Source of the DNA: an uncultured Pseudomonas sp. | GTDB taxonomy: Bacteria; Pseudomonadota; Gammaproteobacteria; Pseudomonadales; Pseudomonadaceae | Assembly: GCF_913774235.1 (NCBI RefSeq) | Contig: NZ_CAJYDW010000012.1 | Span: 868,001-932,000, forward strand | Length of the DNA stretch: 64,000 nt | Reading direction: 5' to 3' | Part shown: piece by piece, positions 44,781 to 55,867 of the stretch | Position numbering within the stretch: the first letter of the stretch is position 1 | Layout: each line of letters begins with the position of its first letter | Notes under the pieces: model-generated | What the model saw: the letters and a program-made list of their open reading frames with translations, nothing else | Databases searched by the model: none | What the model was told of the DNA's origin: nothing | Made by a program: the position numbers and the translations under genes

Positions 44781-46115
<1,335 letters not shown>

Positions 46116-46237
46116 TTATTGGGTCACCTGAGTATAGGCCGGCATTGCTAGCCGTTTTGCCGCAATTTCGAGGTGGGCAGAGCGAGATTTTGGTGCTATT
46201 GAACTCTCTACAAGAACAACAGTAGAGGTTTTGCACC

Positions 46238-46699
46238 ATGGCTGGTCTGGACCGCATCGACCTGCGCATCCTCAATGCCCTGTCCGCCGATGGTCGCCTA
46301 AGCTGGCGCGATCTGGCACAGAAAATCGGGCTATCGCTGACCCCGACGCTACGCCGGGTCAAGCGGCTGGAGGAGGAGAGATACATCCAGGGCTATCACG
46401 CCCAACTCGACGAGACGCGCCTGGCCGGCAGCGTCAGTGTCTTCGTTTCGGTACGCCTGGAAAAGCAATCCACCGACTACCTGCGTGCCTTCGAACGGGA
46501 GATCGTCAAGGCGCCCCAGGTGATGAGCTGTTTCCAGATGACCGGCGATGCGGACTATGTGCTGCGGGTGGTAGTGCAGGATCTTGCGGCCTATCAGCAC
46601 TTTCTCGCCGAGACCCTGACCTGCATTCCCGGGGTGGCCAGCGTGACCTCGGCCTTTTCACTCAAGGCGGTGTTGCTGCGACCGGCACCGCCACTCTGA
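46238..46699 (+). CDS. bkdR: Lrp/AsnC-family regulator of the bkd operon
   Basis: This 153-residue regulator has an N-terminal helix-turn-helix (RIDLRILNALSADGRLSWRD then LAQKIGLSLTPTLRRVKRLE) and a C-terminal RAM/effector-binding domain (MTGDADYVLRVVVQDLAAYQ). BkdR of Pseudomonas activates bkd transcription and responds to branched-chain amino acids. It is divergent from bkdA1, with a 224-base intergenic region of lower GC that should hold the BkdR sites. AGAGG precedes the ATG. Confidence 0.93.
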   Translation: MAGLDRIDLRILNALSADGRLSWRDLAQKIGLSLTPTLRRVKRLEEERYIQGYHAQLDETRLAGSVSVFVSVRLEKQSTDYLRAFEREIVKAPQVMSCFQMTGDADYVLRVVVQDLAAYQHFLAETLTCIPGVASVTSAFSLKAVLLRPAPPL

Positions 46700-46706
46700 G
46701 GGTGGC

Positions 46707-46916
46707 TCAAAGGGCTAGCGAGCGACGGGCCTGCTGCGCCTGTTGCTCGCAATAGCGCACGTCCTGCAATTGGGCGATGTCGAGTATCAGGGTGACGAAG
46801 CGCCGACCTTCAGTATCGCTGATGCGCACGGGCAGGGCGCCGTCGGGTGCCAGGGGGCCGAATAGACAATCGATGTTCTTGAGGCAGGAAACGAAACGCT
46901 GGGTCAGGACGTACAT
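46707..46916 (-). CDS. short hypothetical protein
   Basis: This 69-residue reading frame starts MYVLTQRFVSCLKNIDCLFG and has an alternating polar/hydrophobic composition that could form a small domain (GRRFVTLILDIAQLQDVRY). It lacks a strong ribosome site, and the ATG could instead be 21 codons upstream. It ends eight bases from the convergent bkdR. No family is recognised; I rate it as possible rather than certain. Confidence 0.45.
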   Translation of the reverse strand: MYVLTQRFVSCLKNIDCLFGPLAPDGALPVRISDTEGRRFVTLILDIAQLQDVRYCEQQAQQARRSLAL

Positions 46917-46998
46917 GGCGGGCCAGACTGATCGTTGAGGTGGCGATGTGACACTATTCACACCGCCGCGGTTCCTCAAGCGACCTGCGACCGAAGGG

Positions 46999-47406
46999 TC
47001 AAACGCTGGGTGTGACGGAGTAGGCGACGCCGTTGACGGTATCGATCAGCTGACCGATGGACCAGGGCTTGGGCAGGAAGCGCACCTTGCACTTGATGCT
47101 CGCCGTGGACGGCGTCTCGTAGCCGGACATGACGATGATGGGCATGTCTGGCCAGCGCTGGCACACCAGGTTTGCCAGTTGCGCGCCGTCCATGGAACCG
47201 GGCATGCGGATGTCCGTCAGGAGGATGTCGATGTTGGCCTCTTCCTTTTCCAAAATCGGCAGAGCGGCATCGGCGGAGTCAGCGGCGATGATGTTGAAGC
47301 CTTCGGGTTCGAGGATCTCACGGACGAAGTCCGCTACCAGAGGCTCGTCGTCCACCACCAGGAGAGTGGGGCGGAAGACTGGGGTTCCCGGCTGTTCTGC
47401 GCGCAT
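46999..47406 (-). CDS. single-domain response regulator (receiver only)
   Basis: This 135-residue CheY-like receiver has the acidic pair in LLVVDDEPLVADF, the phosphoacceptor Asp in LLTDIRMPGSMDG, the Ser of the IIVMSGYET block and the conserved Lys in FLPKPW. There is no output domain. The LxTDxRMPGxMDG style resembles receivers attached to, or paired with, hybrid histidine kinases. No kinase lies beside it, so its partner is unknown. Confidence 0.9.
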   Translation of the reverse strand: MRAEQPGTPVFRPTLLVVDDEPLVADFVREILEPEGFNIIAADSADAALPILEKEEANIDILLTDIRMPGSMDGAQLANLVCQRWPDMPIIVMSGYETPSTASIKCKVRFLPKPWSIGQLIDTVNGVAYSVTPSV

Positions 47407-47801
47407 GACTGGACCTTATATACAAGACGTTGCTGAGCCTTGGAAAGCGGTGCCAAGAGAAAATTCCCTGCTTGAGTAAGGGCTAGTCTCTGGCGTCAGA
47501 TTTCCGTCTAAAGGTATTAATTCTTTCACCAAAGGCGGCGTTTCCGCCCTGCGACGCTGTGTCACGCATATTTGGTTACGTTTTACGCAACGCCTCTAGT
47601 CTGGTGTTTTTAGCGCTGCCCGTGGCGGAAGATCGTGGAATTAAGCCTGCGTCAGAAAATAGCTGGCATATGACTTGTATTAGTCAGACCAACTGCAGGA
47701 CGCAGAGATATTTGTCACGTCCCAGTGGCCTTACCTTGAACCCAGGCTTTGCTCGTACACAAAGGACATCGACGCCACGCCTCCCAAAGCAGTATCTGTC
47801 C
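47407..47801. other. 395-base leader/intergenic region upstream of the GH5 gene
   Basis: This is noticeably lower in GC than its surroundings. No gene is supported: the GH5 reading frame is open back to 47559 but lacks a signal peptide in that part. I see AT-rich patches (around 47509-47530 and 47566-47585) that may be promoter sequence but no clear -35/-10 pair. Confidence 0.4.
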
Positions 47802-49547
47802 ATGACTCCTATCCGCCCCTTCGTCACCGCCCTCCGTCGCCCGCTCGCCGCGGTCGCTACCGTCATCGCCCTGTCTGCCGCGGTCGCCCAGGCGGAACCC
47901 GTCAGCCTGGTCGGGTTGAACCTGTCCGGCGCCGGCTTCGCACCCCAGGTGCTGCCCGGCATCAACGGCACCAACTACATCTTCCCGGTGGAGGCCTACT
48001 TCCAGCAGTGGAGTGCCCGGGGCGTCAAGCTGATCCGCTTCCCCATCATCTGGGAGCGCCTGCAGCCGCAGTTGGGCGGGCCGCTGGACAGTGCCTACGT
48101 GGCCCTGGTGAACCAGACCTTCGGCTACGCGCAGAAGCATGGCATCAAGATCATCCTCGACCTGCACAACTACGCCCGCTATCGCGGCCAGGTGATCGGG
48201 ACCAGCGGTGTGCCCTATGCCCGCTATCAGGAGATCATGACCCATATCGCGCGGCAGTGGAGCGGCCAGTCGTCGCTGTACGCCTACGACATCATGAACG
48301 AGCCCCACGACGCCATGGCCTACTGGCCTACCGCGGCCCAGTACGGCATCAATGGCGTGCGCGCGGTGGACAGCTCGCGGCCGGTCATCGTCGAGGGCAA
48401 TGGCTGGTCCAGCGCTACCCGTTGGGCGGAGTTCAACGACGCGCTGCTGGGCCTCAAGGACCCCGCCAACAACATCATCTTCTCGGCACATTCCTACTTC
48501 GACGAAGACGCTGGCGGCAGCTACGACAAGACCGACGTCAACAAGCTCGATGCCAACTACGGCGTCACCCGCGTCAAGCCCTTCGTCGACTGGCTGAAGA
48601 AGAACGGCAAGCGTGGCTACATCGGTGAATTCGGGGTGCCGGACAACAACCCGCGCTGGAACCTGCTGATGGATAACATGCTGGCTTACCTCAAGCAGAA
48701 CTGCATCCCGGCGTCCTACTGGGCGGCGGGCCCTGGCTGGGGCAGCTACTTCATGTCGGTGGAGCCCATCAACGGCCAGGAGCGCCCGCAGTGGCCGACC
48801 CTGCGCAAGTACCTGGACGACAGCAGCTGCACGGCCATCGGCCCGGTCGCCAGCGGTAGCACCACACCCTCGACCGGGAGTAGCGGTACGGGTAGCAGTG
48901 GCTCCACGGGCGGCAATACCGGTGTCGTGGACAACGGTGGCAACAGCGGCAGCTCCGGCAACAGCGGCAGCAACGCCGGGGTAGAGACGCCGGCCACCGC
49001 CGGCACCGTGACCTCGGTACTGAACGACTTCACCAACCCGGACTGGCTCAAGGGCGTGTTCCGTAGCAAGGCCGCCGTCTCGGTACCTGGTACCGCGGTG
49101 AACCGCGCCGCCTTCAAGGCCGGCGCCTACCTGACCACCGCGGATGGCCAGGTGCGGCGGATTTCCTCGGTACAGGCCGGCACCAGCCTGGGCGTCTTCA
49201 CCGAGGGCGCACCCTTCAACGGCAACGCCGTGGGCTATCCGAAGACGGTGACGGTCTCGCCCACTGGAGTGACCAGCACTGCCAGCGTCAGCTCGGCCAT
49301 CAATGACTTCACCAACGCCGACTGGAACCGCGGCATCTACCGTCGCGCCGCTGCCGTCTCGATCCCGGCCACCGCGGAAAATCGCTCGAGCTTCAAGGTA
49401 GGTGGCTCGGTGCGGTTGAGCAATGGCCAGGTGGTCAAGATCAGCTACGTCCAGAGCGGTGCCAGCAACCTCGGGATCTTCCTCGACACGAGCCGCCTGG
49501 ATGCCAGCGTCGGCTATCCCAACAAGCTGGTGTCCTTCAGCCGCTGA
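47802..49547 (+). CDS. secreted GH5-type glycoside hydrolase with two C-terminal repeat domains
   Basis: This 581-residue protein has an N-terminal signal peptide (RRPLAAVATVIALSAAVAQA). A GH5-like (beta/alpha)8 domain (about 35-340) follows, with LIRFPIIWERLQP, the acid/base Glu167 in DIMNEPH, HSYFDE and the nucleophile Glu276 in YIGEFGVP. A Ser/Gly/Thr-rich linker (about 349-395) leads to two copies of an 85-residue domain (about 399-483 and 489-580) sharing NDFTNxDW, VSxPxTAxNRxxFK, DGQVxxISxVQxG and VGYPxxV. It probably cleaves a beta-glucan outside the cell. The repeats could bind carbohydrate but I know no family for them. Confidence 0.85.
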   Translation: MTPIRPFVTALRRPLAAVATVIALSAAVAQAEPVSLVGLNLSGAGFAPQVLPGINGTNYIFPVEAYFQQWSARGVKLIRFPIIWERLQPQLGGPLDSAYVALVNQTFGYAQKHGIKIILDLHNYARYRGQVIGTSGVPYARYQEIMTHIARQWSGQSSLYAYDIMNEPHDAMAYWPTAAQYGINGVRAVDSSRPVIVEGNGWSSATRWAEFNDALLGLKDPANNIIFSAHSYFDEDAGGSYDKTDVNKLDANYGVTRVKPFVDWLKKNGKRGYIGEFGVPDNNPRWNLLMDNMLAYLKQNCIPASYWAAGPGWGSYFMSVEPINGQERPQWPTLRKYLDDSSCTAIGPVASGSTTPSTGSSGTGSSGSTGGNTGVVDNGGNSGSSGNSGSNAGVETPATAGTVTSVLNDFTNPDWLKGVFRSKAAVSVPGTAVNRAAFKAGAYLTTADGQVRRISSVQAGTSLGVFTEGAPFNGNAVGYPKTVTVSPTGVTSTASVSSAINDFTNADWNRGIYRRAAAVSIPATAENRSSFKVGGSVRLSNGQVVKISYVQSGASNLGIFLDTSRLDASVGYPNKLVSFSR

Positions 49548-49565
49548 TAAGTGACGCTTCAGACC

Positions 49566-49600
49566 AGACCCGAGGGATCATCACCCTCGGGTCTTTTTTT
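49566..49600 (+). terminator. Rho-independent terminator after the GH5 gene
   Basis: An 11-bp stem (AGACCCGAGGG with CCCTCGGGTCT) has a 7-base loop and is followed by a seven-T run. Confidence 0.92.
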
Positions 49601-49605
49601 GCCGG

Positions 49606-50157
49606 TCAGAGATGAATGAAGCTGGTGACGTCACCGGGCTGCGGCGCGCATTCGTCCACCGCGTGGATGACCCCGGTCGTAAGGGCCGCTTCCGGGCTCA
49701 GCAGCCGGGCGTTGGCCTTGAGGCAGCTATGGATGTCCAGGGCTTCCGCCGCGCCGGCGGTGCGCTCGGCGACGATGCGAGCGTACAGGTCCAGATCGTA
49801 ATCCAGGCACATGGCGTACTCGGCCATGCGCGCATGATCGACCGAATTGTTCAGGTTCCAATAGAAGGAGTGGTACAGGAACTTACTGTGCCGGCTGGCG
49901 GTGCGGTGCTGACCGGCTAGGAACAGGATGTTGCCCATGGATTCCACGGTGCCCAAGTTGTGGGTATGCACCGGTACCGGCAGGGACAACAGAAAGTTGT
50001 ACATCGTGAAGCCGTAGCTGCAATCGCCGCCCATGGTGGCGATTTTGAGCAGGATACGCGAGGCATCCTGCTGGACCGCTTGGGAGCAGTGGGCGATCAG
50101 CTGGCCGCAGCTGGTGGAGTTGATGGGACCGGTGAAATGGATGACATGGGTGCTCAT
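49606..50157 (-). CDS. orphan ClpP-like serine protease homologue
   Basis: This 183-residue ClpP/crotonase-fold protein has the family's first strand (ILLKIATMGGDCSYGF), the candidate nucleophile Ser73 in LGTVESMGNILFLAG (cf. CSMG in ClpP) and the candidate His96 in FLYHSFYW. The aligned third triad position reads NARLLS where true ClpP has an Asp, so the Asp may be missing. It is not adjacent to any ATPase gene and lacks a signal peptide. It could be an inactive or ATP-independent ClpP-like protease. The stop lies six bases past the GH5 terminator and the gene is convergent with GH5. Confidence 0.75.
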   Translation of the reverse strand: MSTHVIHFTGPINSTSCGQLIAHCSQAVQQDASRILLKIATMGGDCSYGFTMYNFLLSLPVPVHTHNLGTVESMGNILFLAGQHRTASRHSKFLYHSFYWNLNNSVDHARMAEYAMCLDYDLDLYARIVAERTAGAAEALDIHSCLKANARLLSPEAALTTGVIHAVDECAPQPGDVTSFIHL

Positions 50158-50290
50158 GGGGGCCTACCGACGCGCCAGGGGTCCGGCGGATGGCCGGACC
50201 CTACCTAAGCTGCTTCGGCGGCGAGCGCAGAGGCTTGAGCCTGGCTGTCGGCTTGCCGACGAAGCGCGTGCCAGACGGATGGACTGCCGC

Positions 50291-51088
50291 TCAGCGCAAC
50301 AACAGCAGCGGCACCTCGGTCTTGTGCAGCAGCTGGGTAGTCCGGCTGCCGCGCAGGAAGCGCCAGACCGAGGAATGGCTGTAGGCGCCCATGATCAGCA
50401 GATCGGCGCGGCGCTCGTCCAGGTGGCGCGGCACGATGCGTTCCACGTCACCCCTGGCCACCGTGGTGTCGATGCGGCAGCCGGCGCTGCGCAGCAGCAG
50501 CGCCAGGTCTTCCAGGCGTTTGCGCAGGGTGGGATCGTCTTCCCCGACGCGCAGCAGGGTGCCACTCATGCCCGCCAGCAAGGGGCTGCGGGCCAGGGCC
50601 AGCACGCCCTGATGGGTGGCTTCCCGGCCATCGTAGGCGATGGTGAACTGGCGGGGCGTCTTGAACGGGCCGGAACACACCAGGATCGGTCGGTGCACGG
50701 CGCGCACCACGGCTTCCAGCTGGCTGCCGATGCCATTGGCGCCGGAACGCTCGCCGCGCTTGCCGATCACCAGCAGGCGGGTATCGGCTTCCAGGGTCTT
50801 CAGGGTGTCGATCAGACCGTCGGGGCGCTGCAGGATCTGGGCGGGGAGGGTCAGTCCCTGCTGCAGCAGGCGCTGGCGGGCGTTCAGCAGCAGGGCCTTG
50901 GCCGTTCCGCTGCCCTCGTCGTCGACAAACACCGGGGCGCCGTTGGCGACCTTCTGCCCGCTGGCGGCGGCTTCCTGCACATGCAACAGGGTGACCGGCG
51001 CATCCAGCCGCCGCGACAGCCAGGCGGAGTGATCGCAGACGCTCTCGGCGTGGGGGGAACCATCGATGCAGGCGAGCAGGGAGGCCAT
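50291..51088 (-). CDS. tandem universal stress protein (two Usp domains)
   Basis: This 265-residue protein has two UspA-like domains (about 1-140 and 145-265). The first has LLACIDGSPHAESVCDHSAWL and LLVIGKRGERSGANGIGSQLEAVVR, the second FTIAYDGREATHQGVLAL and LLIMGAYSHSSVWRFLRGSRT. Glycine-rich loops in both resemble the ATP-binding G-2x-G-9x-G-S/T pattern. Tandem Usp proteins help survival under stress or starvation. It is on the same strand as the ClpP-like gene with a 133-base gap. Confidence 0.88.
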   Translation of the reverse strand: MASLLACIDGSPHAESVCDHSAWLSRRLDAPVTLLHVQEAAASGQKVANGAPVFVDDEGSGTAKALLLNARQRLLQQGLTLPAQILQRPDGLIDTLKTLEADTRLLVIGKRGERSGANGIGSQLEAVVRAVHRPILVCSGPFKTPRQFTIAYDGREATHQGVLALARSPLLAGMSGTLLRVGEDDPTLRKRLEDLALLLRSAGCRIDTTVARGDVERIVPRHLDERRADLLIMGAYSHSSVWRFLRGSRTTQLLHKTEVPLLLLR

Positions 51089-51227
51089 AGCGTTGATCCT
51101 TGGCGAAAGCGGGGTACCAGCGCGACCCCAGCCCTGAGCGTAGCACCCGTCGCAGGCCGTCCAGATGACCTGGAGATGTCAACTTCGGCTTTTGCTGGAC
51201 AGGTCACGGCCAGCATCCCGGACGCCC

Positions 51228-52379
51228 TCACATTTCGTAGCGATCGAGTTCGCGGGTGATCAGCAGGCGCTGGATTTCGCTCGATCCTTCATAGATCTGG
51301 GTGATGCGAATGTCGCGGTAGTAGCGCTCCACCGGATAGTCCTCCAGGTAGCCATAGCCGCCATGGATCTGGATGGCCTTGGAGCAGACCCATTCGCCGA
51401 TCTCGGTGGCGAACAGCTTGGCCTGGGAGGCTTCGCTGAGGCAGGGCTGGCCGGCTGTGCGCAGGCGCGCGGCATGGAGGATCAGCAGGCGCGCGGCGTT
51501 GAGCCGGGTGTGCATGTCCGCCAGCATGTTGGCGATGCTCTGGTGCTGGATGATGGCCTTGTCGAACTGGATGCGCTCGCGGGCATAGCCCAGCGCTGCT
51601 TCGAAGGCCGCGCGGGCGATCCCCAGCGCCTGGGCAGCGATGCCGATACGACCGCCTTCCAGGTTGGAGAGGGCGATGGCCAGCCCCTTGCCACGCTCGC
51701 CCAGCAGGTTGGCCGCCGGGATACGGCAGTTGTCCAGGGTGACGGCACAGGTGTCGGAGGCGCGCAGACCCATCTTGTGTTCGGTGCGTTCGACGCGAAA
51801 GCCGGGGGTGTCGGTGGGTACCAGGAAGGCTGACAGGCCCTTCTTGCCCAACTCCGGATCGGTCACCGCGAAGACGATGGCCAGCCCGGCACGCCGGCCG
51901 TTGCTAACGAATTGCTTGCTGCCGCTGAGTACCCAGCTGTCGCCGTCCAGCACCGCTCGGGTGCGCAGGTTGTGGGCTTCTGAGCCGGCTTGAGGTTCGG
52001 TCAGGCAGAAGCAACCGATCACCTTGCCGGCCGCCAGGTCGGGTAGCCAGCGATCCTGCTGTTCGGCGCTGCCGTAGCGCAACAGAGGGCCACAGCCCAC
52101 CGAGCTGTGGATGCTCATCAGCGCGCCCAGGCTGCCGTCACCGGCGGAGATTTCCTCCACCGCCAGAGCATAGGCGACGTAGTCCAGGTAGCTGCCGCCC
52201 CATTGTTCCGGCACCACCATGCCCAGCAGGCCGAGTTCGCCCAACTGCGCGACGATGGCGTCGTCGATCCATTCGGCCTTCTCCCAATCGCGAGCACGCG
52301 GTGCCACTTCGCGGCGGGCGAAGTCCCGGGCCAGGTCGCGGATCATGCGTTGTTCTTCGGTGAGTTCGATGTCATGCAT
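51228..52379 (-). CDS. acyl-CoA dehydrogenase (isobutyryl-CoA dehydrogenase-like)
   Basis: This 383-residue flavoenzyme starts [20 protein letters not shown]. The FAD/substrate motifs are [20 protein letters not shown] and [12 protein letters not shown], with [13 protein letters not shown] and [20 protein letters not shown] (catalytic Glu in YEGSSEIQ after it). In the operon with mmsA, mmsB and 3-hydroxyisobutyryl-CoA hydrolase it is most likely the isobutyryl-CoA dehydrogenase of valine catabolism. The ATG at 52379 is the only sensible start. Confidence 0.9.
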   Translation of the reverse strand: MHDIELTEEQRMIRDLARDFARREVAPRARDWEKAEWIDDAIVAQLGELGLLGMVVPEQWGGSYLDYVAYALAVEEISAGDGSLGALMSIHSSVGCGPLLRYGSAEQQDRWLPDLAAGKVIGCFCLTEPQAGSEAHNLRTRAVLDGDSWVLSGSKQFVSNGRRAGLAIVFAVTDPELGKKGLSAFLVPTDTPGFRVERTEHKMGLRASDTCAVTLDNCRIPAANLLGERGKGLAIALSNLEGGRIGIAAQALGIARAAFEAALGYARERIQFDKAIIQHQSIANMLADMHTRLNAARLLILHAARLRTAGQPCLSEASQAKLFATEIGEWVCSKAIQIHGGYGYLEDYPVERYYRDIRITQIYEGSSEIQRLLITRELDRYEM

Positions 52380-52393
52380 GGCAGAGGTCTCGC

Positions 52394-53446
52394 TCAGGCG
52401 TGGCGAAAATCGGCGAAAAAGGCGCTGACCCGGTGGGGATCGAGATCCTCCCAGCGGGCCGGGTTCCAATGCGGCGTGCGGTCCTTGTCCACCAGCATGG
52501 CGCGTACCCCCTCGACGATCTCGCCCTTCTCGAACCAGCGGCGATCCAGGTGCAGTTCCAGCGCGAAGCACTGTTCCAGCGACAGGCCGCTGCCCTGGCG
52601 CAGCAGCTCCAGGGTGGTGGCAACGGCCAGCGACGAACGGGCATCCAGGGTGGCGAGCGTCTCGCGCGCCCAGTCCTGGAAAGCGGGACGGCTTTCCGCG
52701 TGGAGACCTTCGCGCAGCTCACCGACGGTCGCGGCGGCAAAATGCTCGGCGATGGCCGGGCGCAGATCGGTCAGGCGCGCGTCCTCGGCGGGTGCAGCGG
52801 CGAATTCGCGGAGCAGGGCGGCCAGATCGGTCGGGCCTTGGGCGGTGGCTGCTTCCAATCGCTGCAGCAGTTCGGCGTTCGCCGCTTCGGGAATGAAGAC
52901 GTCGGCCAGGCCTGCCGCCAGGGCGTCGGCCGGGCCGATCTGCACGCCGGTCAAACCTAGATAGAGGCCCAGGTGGTCGGGCAGGCGCGGCAGGAAGTGA
53001 CTGGCGCCAACATCGGGAAAATAGCCGATGGCCGTCTCCGGCATGGCCATCCGCGTCCGTTCGCTGACGATCCGCAGCCGCGCCGCCTGCACCAGGCCCA
53101 TGCCGCCGCCCAGTACCAGCCCATGGGCCAGGGCCAGGATCGGCTTGGGATAGCGGTGCAGGGCCAGGTCGAGGGCGTACTCTTCATTGAAGAAGGTCAG
53201 GTGTAGATCGTCGCCGCGCTGATAGCTGTCGTACAGCGCCCGGACATCACCGCCGGCGCAGAAGGCCTTGGGCCCGTTGCCGCGCAGCACGAGCACCCGC
53301 ACGGCGGCGTCGTACTCCCAATCATGCAGCGCCCCGTGCAGGGCGCGAACCATCTCCAGGTCCAGGGCATTGAGCCCGGCCGGGCGATTCAGGGTCAGGT
53401 AGCCGACCCCTCCGCGTCTTTCCAGCAGTACCTTGGCCTCGCTCAT
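52394..53446 (-). CDS. 3-hydroxyisobutyryl-CoA hydrolase
   Basis: This 350-residue crotonase-fold protein has [15 protein letters not shown], the oxyanion segment [37 protein letters not shown] and the catalytic Glu in [19 protein letters not shown]. The FPDVGAS and GGDVRALY patterns distinguish HIBYL-CoA hydrolases from ordinary hydratases. It releases free 3-hydroxyisobutyrate for MmsB. It overlaps mmsB by ATGA upstream and lies 14 bases before the acyl-CoA dehydrogenase gene. Confidence 0.9.
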   Translation of the reverse strand: MSEAKVLLERRGGVGYLTLNRPAGLNALDLEMVRALHGALHDWEYDAAVRVLVLRGNGPKAFCAGGDVRALYDSYQRGDDLHLTFFNEEYALDLALHRYPKPILALAHGLVLGGGMGLVQAARLRIVSERTRMAMPETAIGYFPDVGASHFLPRLPDHLGLYLGLTGVQIGPADALAAGLADVFIPEAANAELLQRLEAATAQGPTDLAALLREFAAAPAEDARLTDLRPAIAEHFAAATVGELREGLHAESRPAFQDWARETLATLDARSSLAVATTLELLRQGSGLSLEQCFALELHLDRRWFEKGEIVEGVRAMLVDKDRTPHWNPARWEDLDPHRVSAFFADFRHA

Positions 53447-54339
53447 GCACCGTCCCCGTCCAAGTAGTCCTGGATGATGGCCGAGAAATCCAGGCCACCG
53501 CCACCGGCGCGGCTGAATCTCTGATACAGCTGCTGCGCCACCGCCCCGAGGATCACCGGCTGGCGCACGGCGCGGGCCGCCTCGGTGGCCAGGCCCAGGT
53601 CCTTGAGCATCAGGTCGGCGGCGAAGCCTCCTTGGTAGCCGCGGGAGGCGGGCGCCTGGGGCAGGACATCGGGATAGGGATTGTTCACCTCCGAACTCCA
53701 GCAGCGCCCGCTGCTGGTATTGATCACCCCAGCCAGGGTCTTGGCATCCATGCCCAGGCGGGTGCCCAGGGCCATGGCCTCGGCCACCCCGACCATGGAA
53801 ATGCCCAGCAGCAGGTTGTTGGCTACCTTGGCCACCTGGCCGTTGCCGCTGGCGCCGCAGTGCACCAGGTTGCGGCCCATGGCGGCGAGTAGCGGCTGGG
53901 CCCGCTGGAACCCGGCTTCGCTGCCACCGACCATGAAGGTAAGGGTGCCGGCCGCAGCGCCGCCGGTGCCACCGGAGACCGGAGCGTCCAGCAGTTCCAG
54001 TCCACGTTCGGCGGCGGCCGAGGCCACGGCACGCGCACTGAGTGGATCTATGGTAGAGGAGTCGATCAGCAGGGTGCCCGGCCGGGCGTGGGCGATCAGC
54101 CCGTCTTCGCCCAGATAGACCGTCTTCACATGGGCGGCCGCGGGCAGCATGGTGATGATCACCTCGGCGCCACCATCCGCTACCGCGGCAGGGGAGGCGG
54201 CCACCTCGGCACCCTCGGCCTGCAGGGCAGCGAGGGCCGCGGCGGAGACGTCGTATACGGTCAGCCGATGGCCGGCCTTGAGCAGGTTGCGGGCCATGGG
54301 GGCGCCCATGTTGCCCAGTCCCAGAAATCCAATGTGCAT
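53443..54339 (-). CDS. mmsB: 3-hydroxyisobutyrate dehydrogenase
   Basis: This 298-residue enzyme has the NAD-binding motif GFLGLGNMGAPMARNLLKAG, the substrate motif LDAPVSGGTGGAAAGTL, the catalytic Lys in GNGQVAKVANNLLLG and KDLGLATEAAR near the C terminus. It oxidises 3-hydroxyisobutyrate to methylmalonate semialdehyde. The start at 54339 gives MHIGFLGLGNMG, the usual N terminus. It is the third gene in ACS, mmsA, mmsB, hydrolase, dehydrogenase. Confidence 0.95.
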   Translation of the reverse strand: MHIGFLGLGNMGAPMARNLLKAGHRLTVYDVSAAALAALQAEGAEVAASPAAVADGGAEVIITMLPAAAHVKTVYLGEDGLIAHARPGTLLIDSSTIDPLSARAVASAAAERGLELLDAPVSGGTGGAAAGTLTFMVGGSEAGFQRAQPLLAAMGRNLVHCGASGNGQVAKVANNLLLGISMVGVAEAMALGTRLGMDAKTLAGVINTSSGRCWSSEVNNPYPDVLPQAPASRGYQGGFAADLMLKDLGLATEAARAVRQPVILGAVAQQLYQRFSRAGGGGLDFSAIIQDYLDGDGA

Positions 54340-54352
54340 GCTGGCGACTCCC

Positions 54353-55867
54353 TTATTTGAGGGTGATGGTGGTATTGACGACCCCGGTTCCGCCAACCTC
54401 TTGCTCGTCCGGCCAGCGCGTGGTGATGGTCTTGGTCTGGGTGTAAAAGAGCACCGCCTGCTTGCCGTAGGGTCCCAGGTCGCCCAGCTTGGAGGCCCGC
54501 GAACCGCTGAAGGAGAACAGCGGCACCGGTACCGGGATGGGCACGTTGATGCCCACCTGCCCGACGTCGATATCTTCCTGGAAGCGCCGCGCCGCGGCAC
54601 CGGAACGGGTGAAGAGGGCGACGCCGTTTCCGTTGGGGTTGGCGTTGATCAGGGCAATGGCCTCGTCGAGGGTGGCCGCGTGCATCACGCAGAGCACCGG
54701 GCCGAACAGCTCTTCGCGGTACAGCGTCATCTCCGGGGTCACGCCGGAGAACAGGGTGGGGCCGACGAAGTTGCCCTTCTCATAGCGCTCGACCTGGATG
54801 TTGCGACCATCCAGCTCCAGGGTCGCGCCTTCGCTCACCCCGCGTTCGATCAGGCCACTGACCCGGTCCAGCGCCTGGCAGGAGATCAGCGGGCCGACGT
54901 CGGTGCCGTGCTCGTTACCTGCCCCCACCTTTAGGCTGCGCGCCTTGGCTACCAGATCCGGCACCCAGTTGTTGGCTTCTCCTACCAGCACTACCACCGA
55001 GACCGCCATGCAGCGCTGACCGGCCGCACCGAAGGCGGCGCCCACCAGATTGGCCAGGGTCTGCTCGCGGGGCGCGTCGGGCATTACCACCGCGTGGTTC
55101 TTGGCGCCCATCATGCACTGGACCCGCTTGCCGGCTTCGCTGGCGCGGCGATAGACGTGGGTGCCGACGCGAGTGGAGCCGACGAAGGACAGCGCCTTGA
55201 TATCCGGGTGATCGCACAGCGCATCCACCACTGCCGGTCCGCCATGGACCACGTTGAGCACCCCGGGCGGCACCCCGGCTTCCAGCGCCAGCTCGGCCAG
55301 GCGCATGGTCACCAGCGGATCCTGCTCCGACGGCTTGAGGACGAAGGTATTGCCGCAGGCGATGGCCATGGGAAACATCCACAGCGGAATCATCGCCGGG
55401 AAGTTGAAGGGGGTGATGCCGGCGCAGACGCCCAGGGGTTGCAGCAGGGTGTAGGTGTCCACGCCGCTGGCGACATTGTTGGCCAGTTCGCCCAGTTGCA
55501 GGTTGCCGATGGCCGCCGCGTGCTCCACCACCTCCAGGCCGCGGAAGACATCGCCCTCGGCGTCGGCCAGGGTCTTGCCCTGCTCGGCGGTGAGCAGCGC
55601 GGCCAGTTCGCTCATATGTTCGCGGATCAATTGCTGATAGCGCAGGAAGATGCGCGCCCGGGCGCCGATGGGCGTCTTGCGCCAGGTGGCGAAGGCCGCC
55701 TTGGCGCTGGCCACGGCGCGCTGCACCTCTTCAGCTGTGGCGAAGGGCACCCGCGCCAGCACCTCCTGGGTCGCCGGATTGATCACCTCGCGGCTTTCGC
55801 GACTGGTGGAGGTGACGAACTGGCCGTCGATCAGCAGCGGCACTTCTTTGATGGCGGTCTGGGTCAT
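54353..55867 (-). CDS. mmsA: methylmalonate-semialdehyde dehydrogenase (CoA-acylating)
   Basis: This 504-residue aldehyde dehydrogenase has [35 protein letters not shown], the catalytic Cys in [14 protein letters not shown] and [16 protein letters not shown]. CoA-dependent MmsA lacks the usual general-base Glu, which fits. It converts methylmalonate semialdehyde to propionyl-CoA. The ATG overlaps the acyl-CoA synthetase stop as ATGA. Adjacent to mmsB as in P. aeruginosa. Confidence 0.95.
   Translation of the reverse strand: MTQTAIKEVPLLIDGQFVTSTSRESREVINPATQEVLARVPFATAEEVQRAVASAKAAFATWRKTPIGARARIFLRYQQLIREHMSELAALLTAEQGKTLADAEGDVFRGLEVVEHAAAIGNLQLGELANNVASGVDTYTLLQPLGVCAGITPFNFPAMIPLWMFPMAIACGNTFVLKPSEQDPLVTMRLAELALEAGVPPGVLNVVHGGPAVVDALCDHPDIKALSFVGSTRVGTHVYRRASEAGKRVQCMMGAKNHAVVMPDAPREQTLANLVGAAFGAAGQRCMAVSVVVLVGEANNWVPDLVAKARSLKVGAGNEHGTDVGPLISCQALDRVSGLIERGVSEGATLELDGRNIQVERYEKGNFVGPTLFSGVTPEMTLYREELFGPVLCVMHAATLDEAIALINANPNGNGVALFTRSGAAARRFQEDIDVGQVGINVPIPVPVPLFSFSGSRASKLGDLGPYGKQAVLFYTQTKTITTRWPDEQEVGGTGVVNTTITLK

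Noticed and set aside
47559-47801. Longer N terminus of the GH5 enzyme from an ATG at 47559
   Set aside because: The extension has no signal peptide or conserved feature and lies in lower-GC DNA; the signal peptide starts at 47802.
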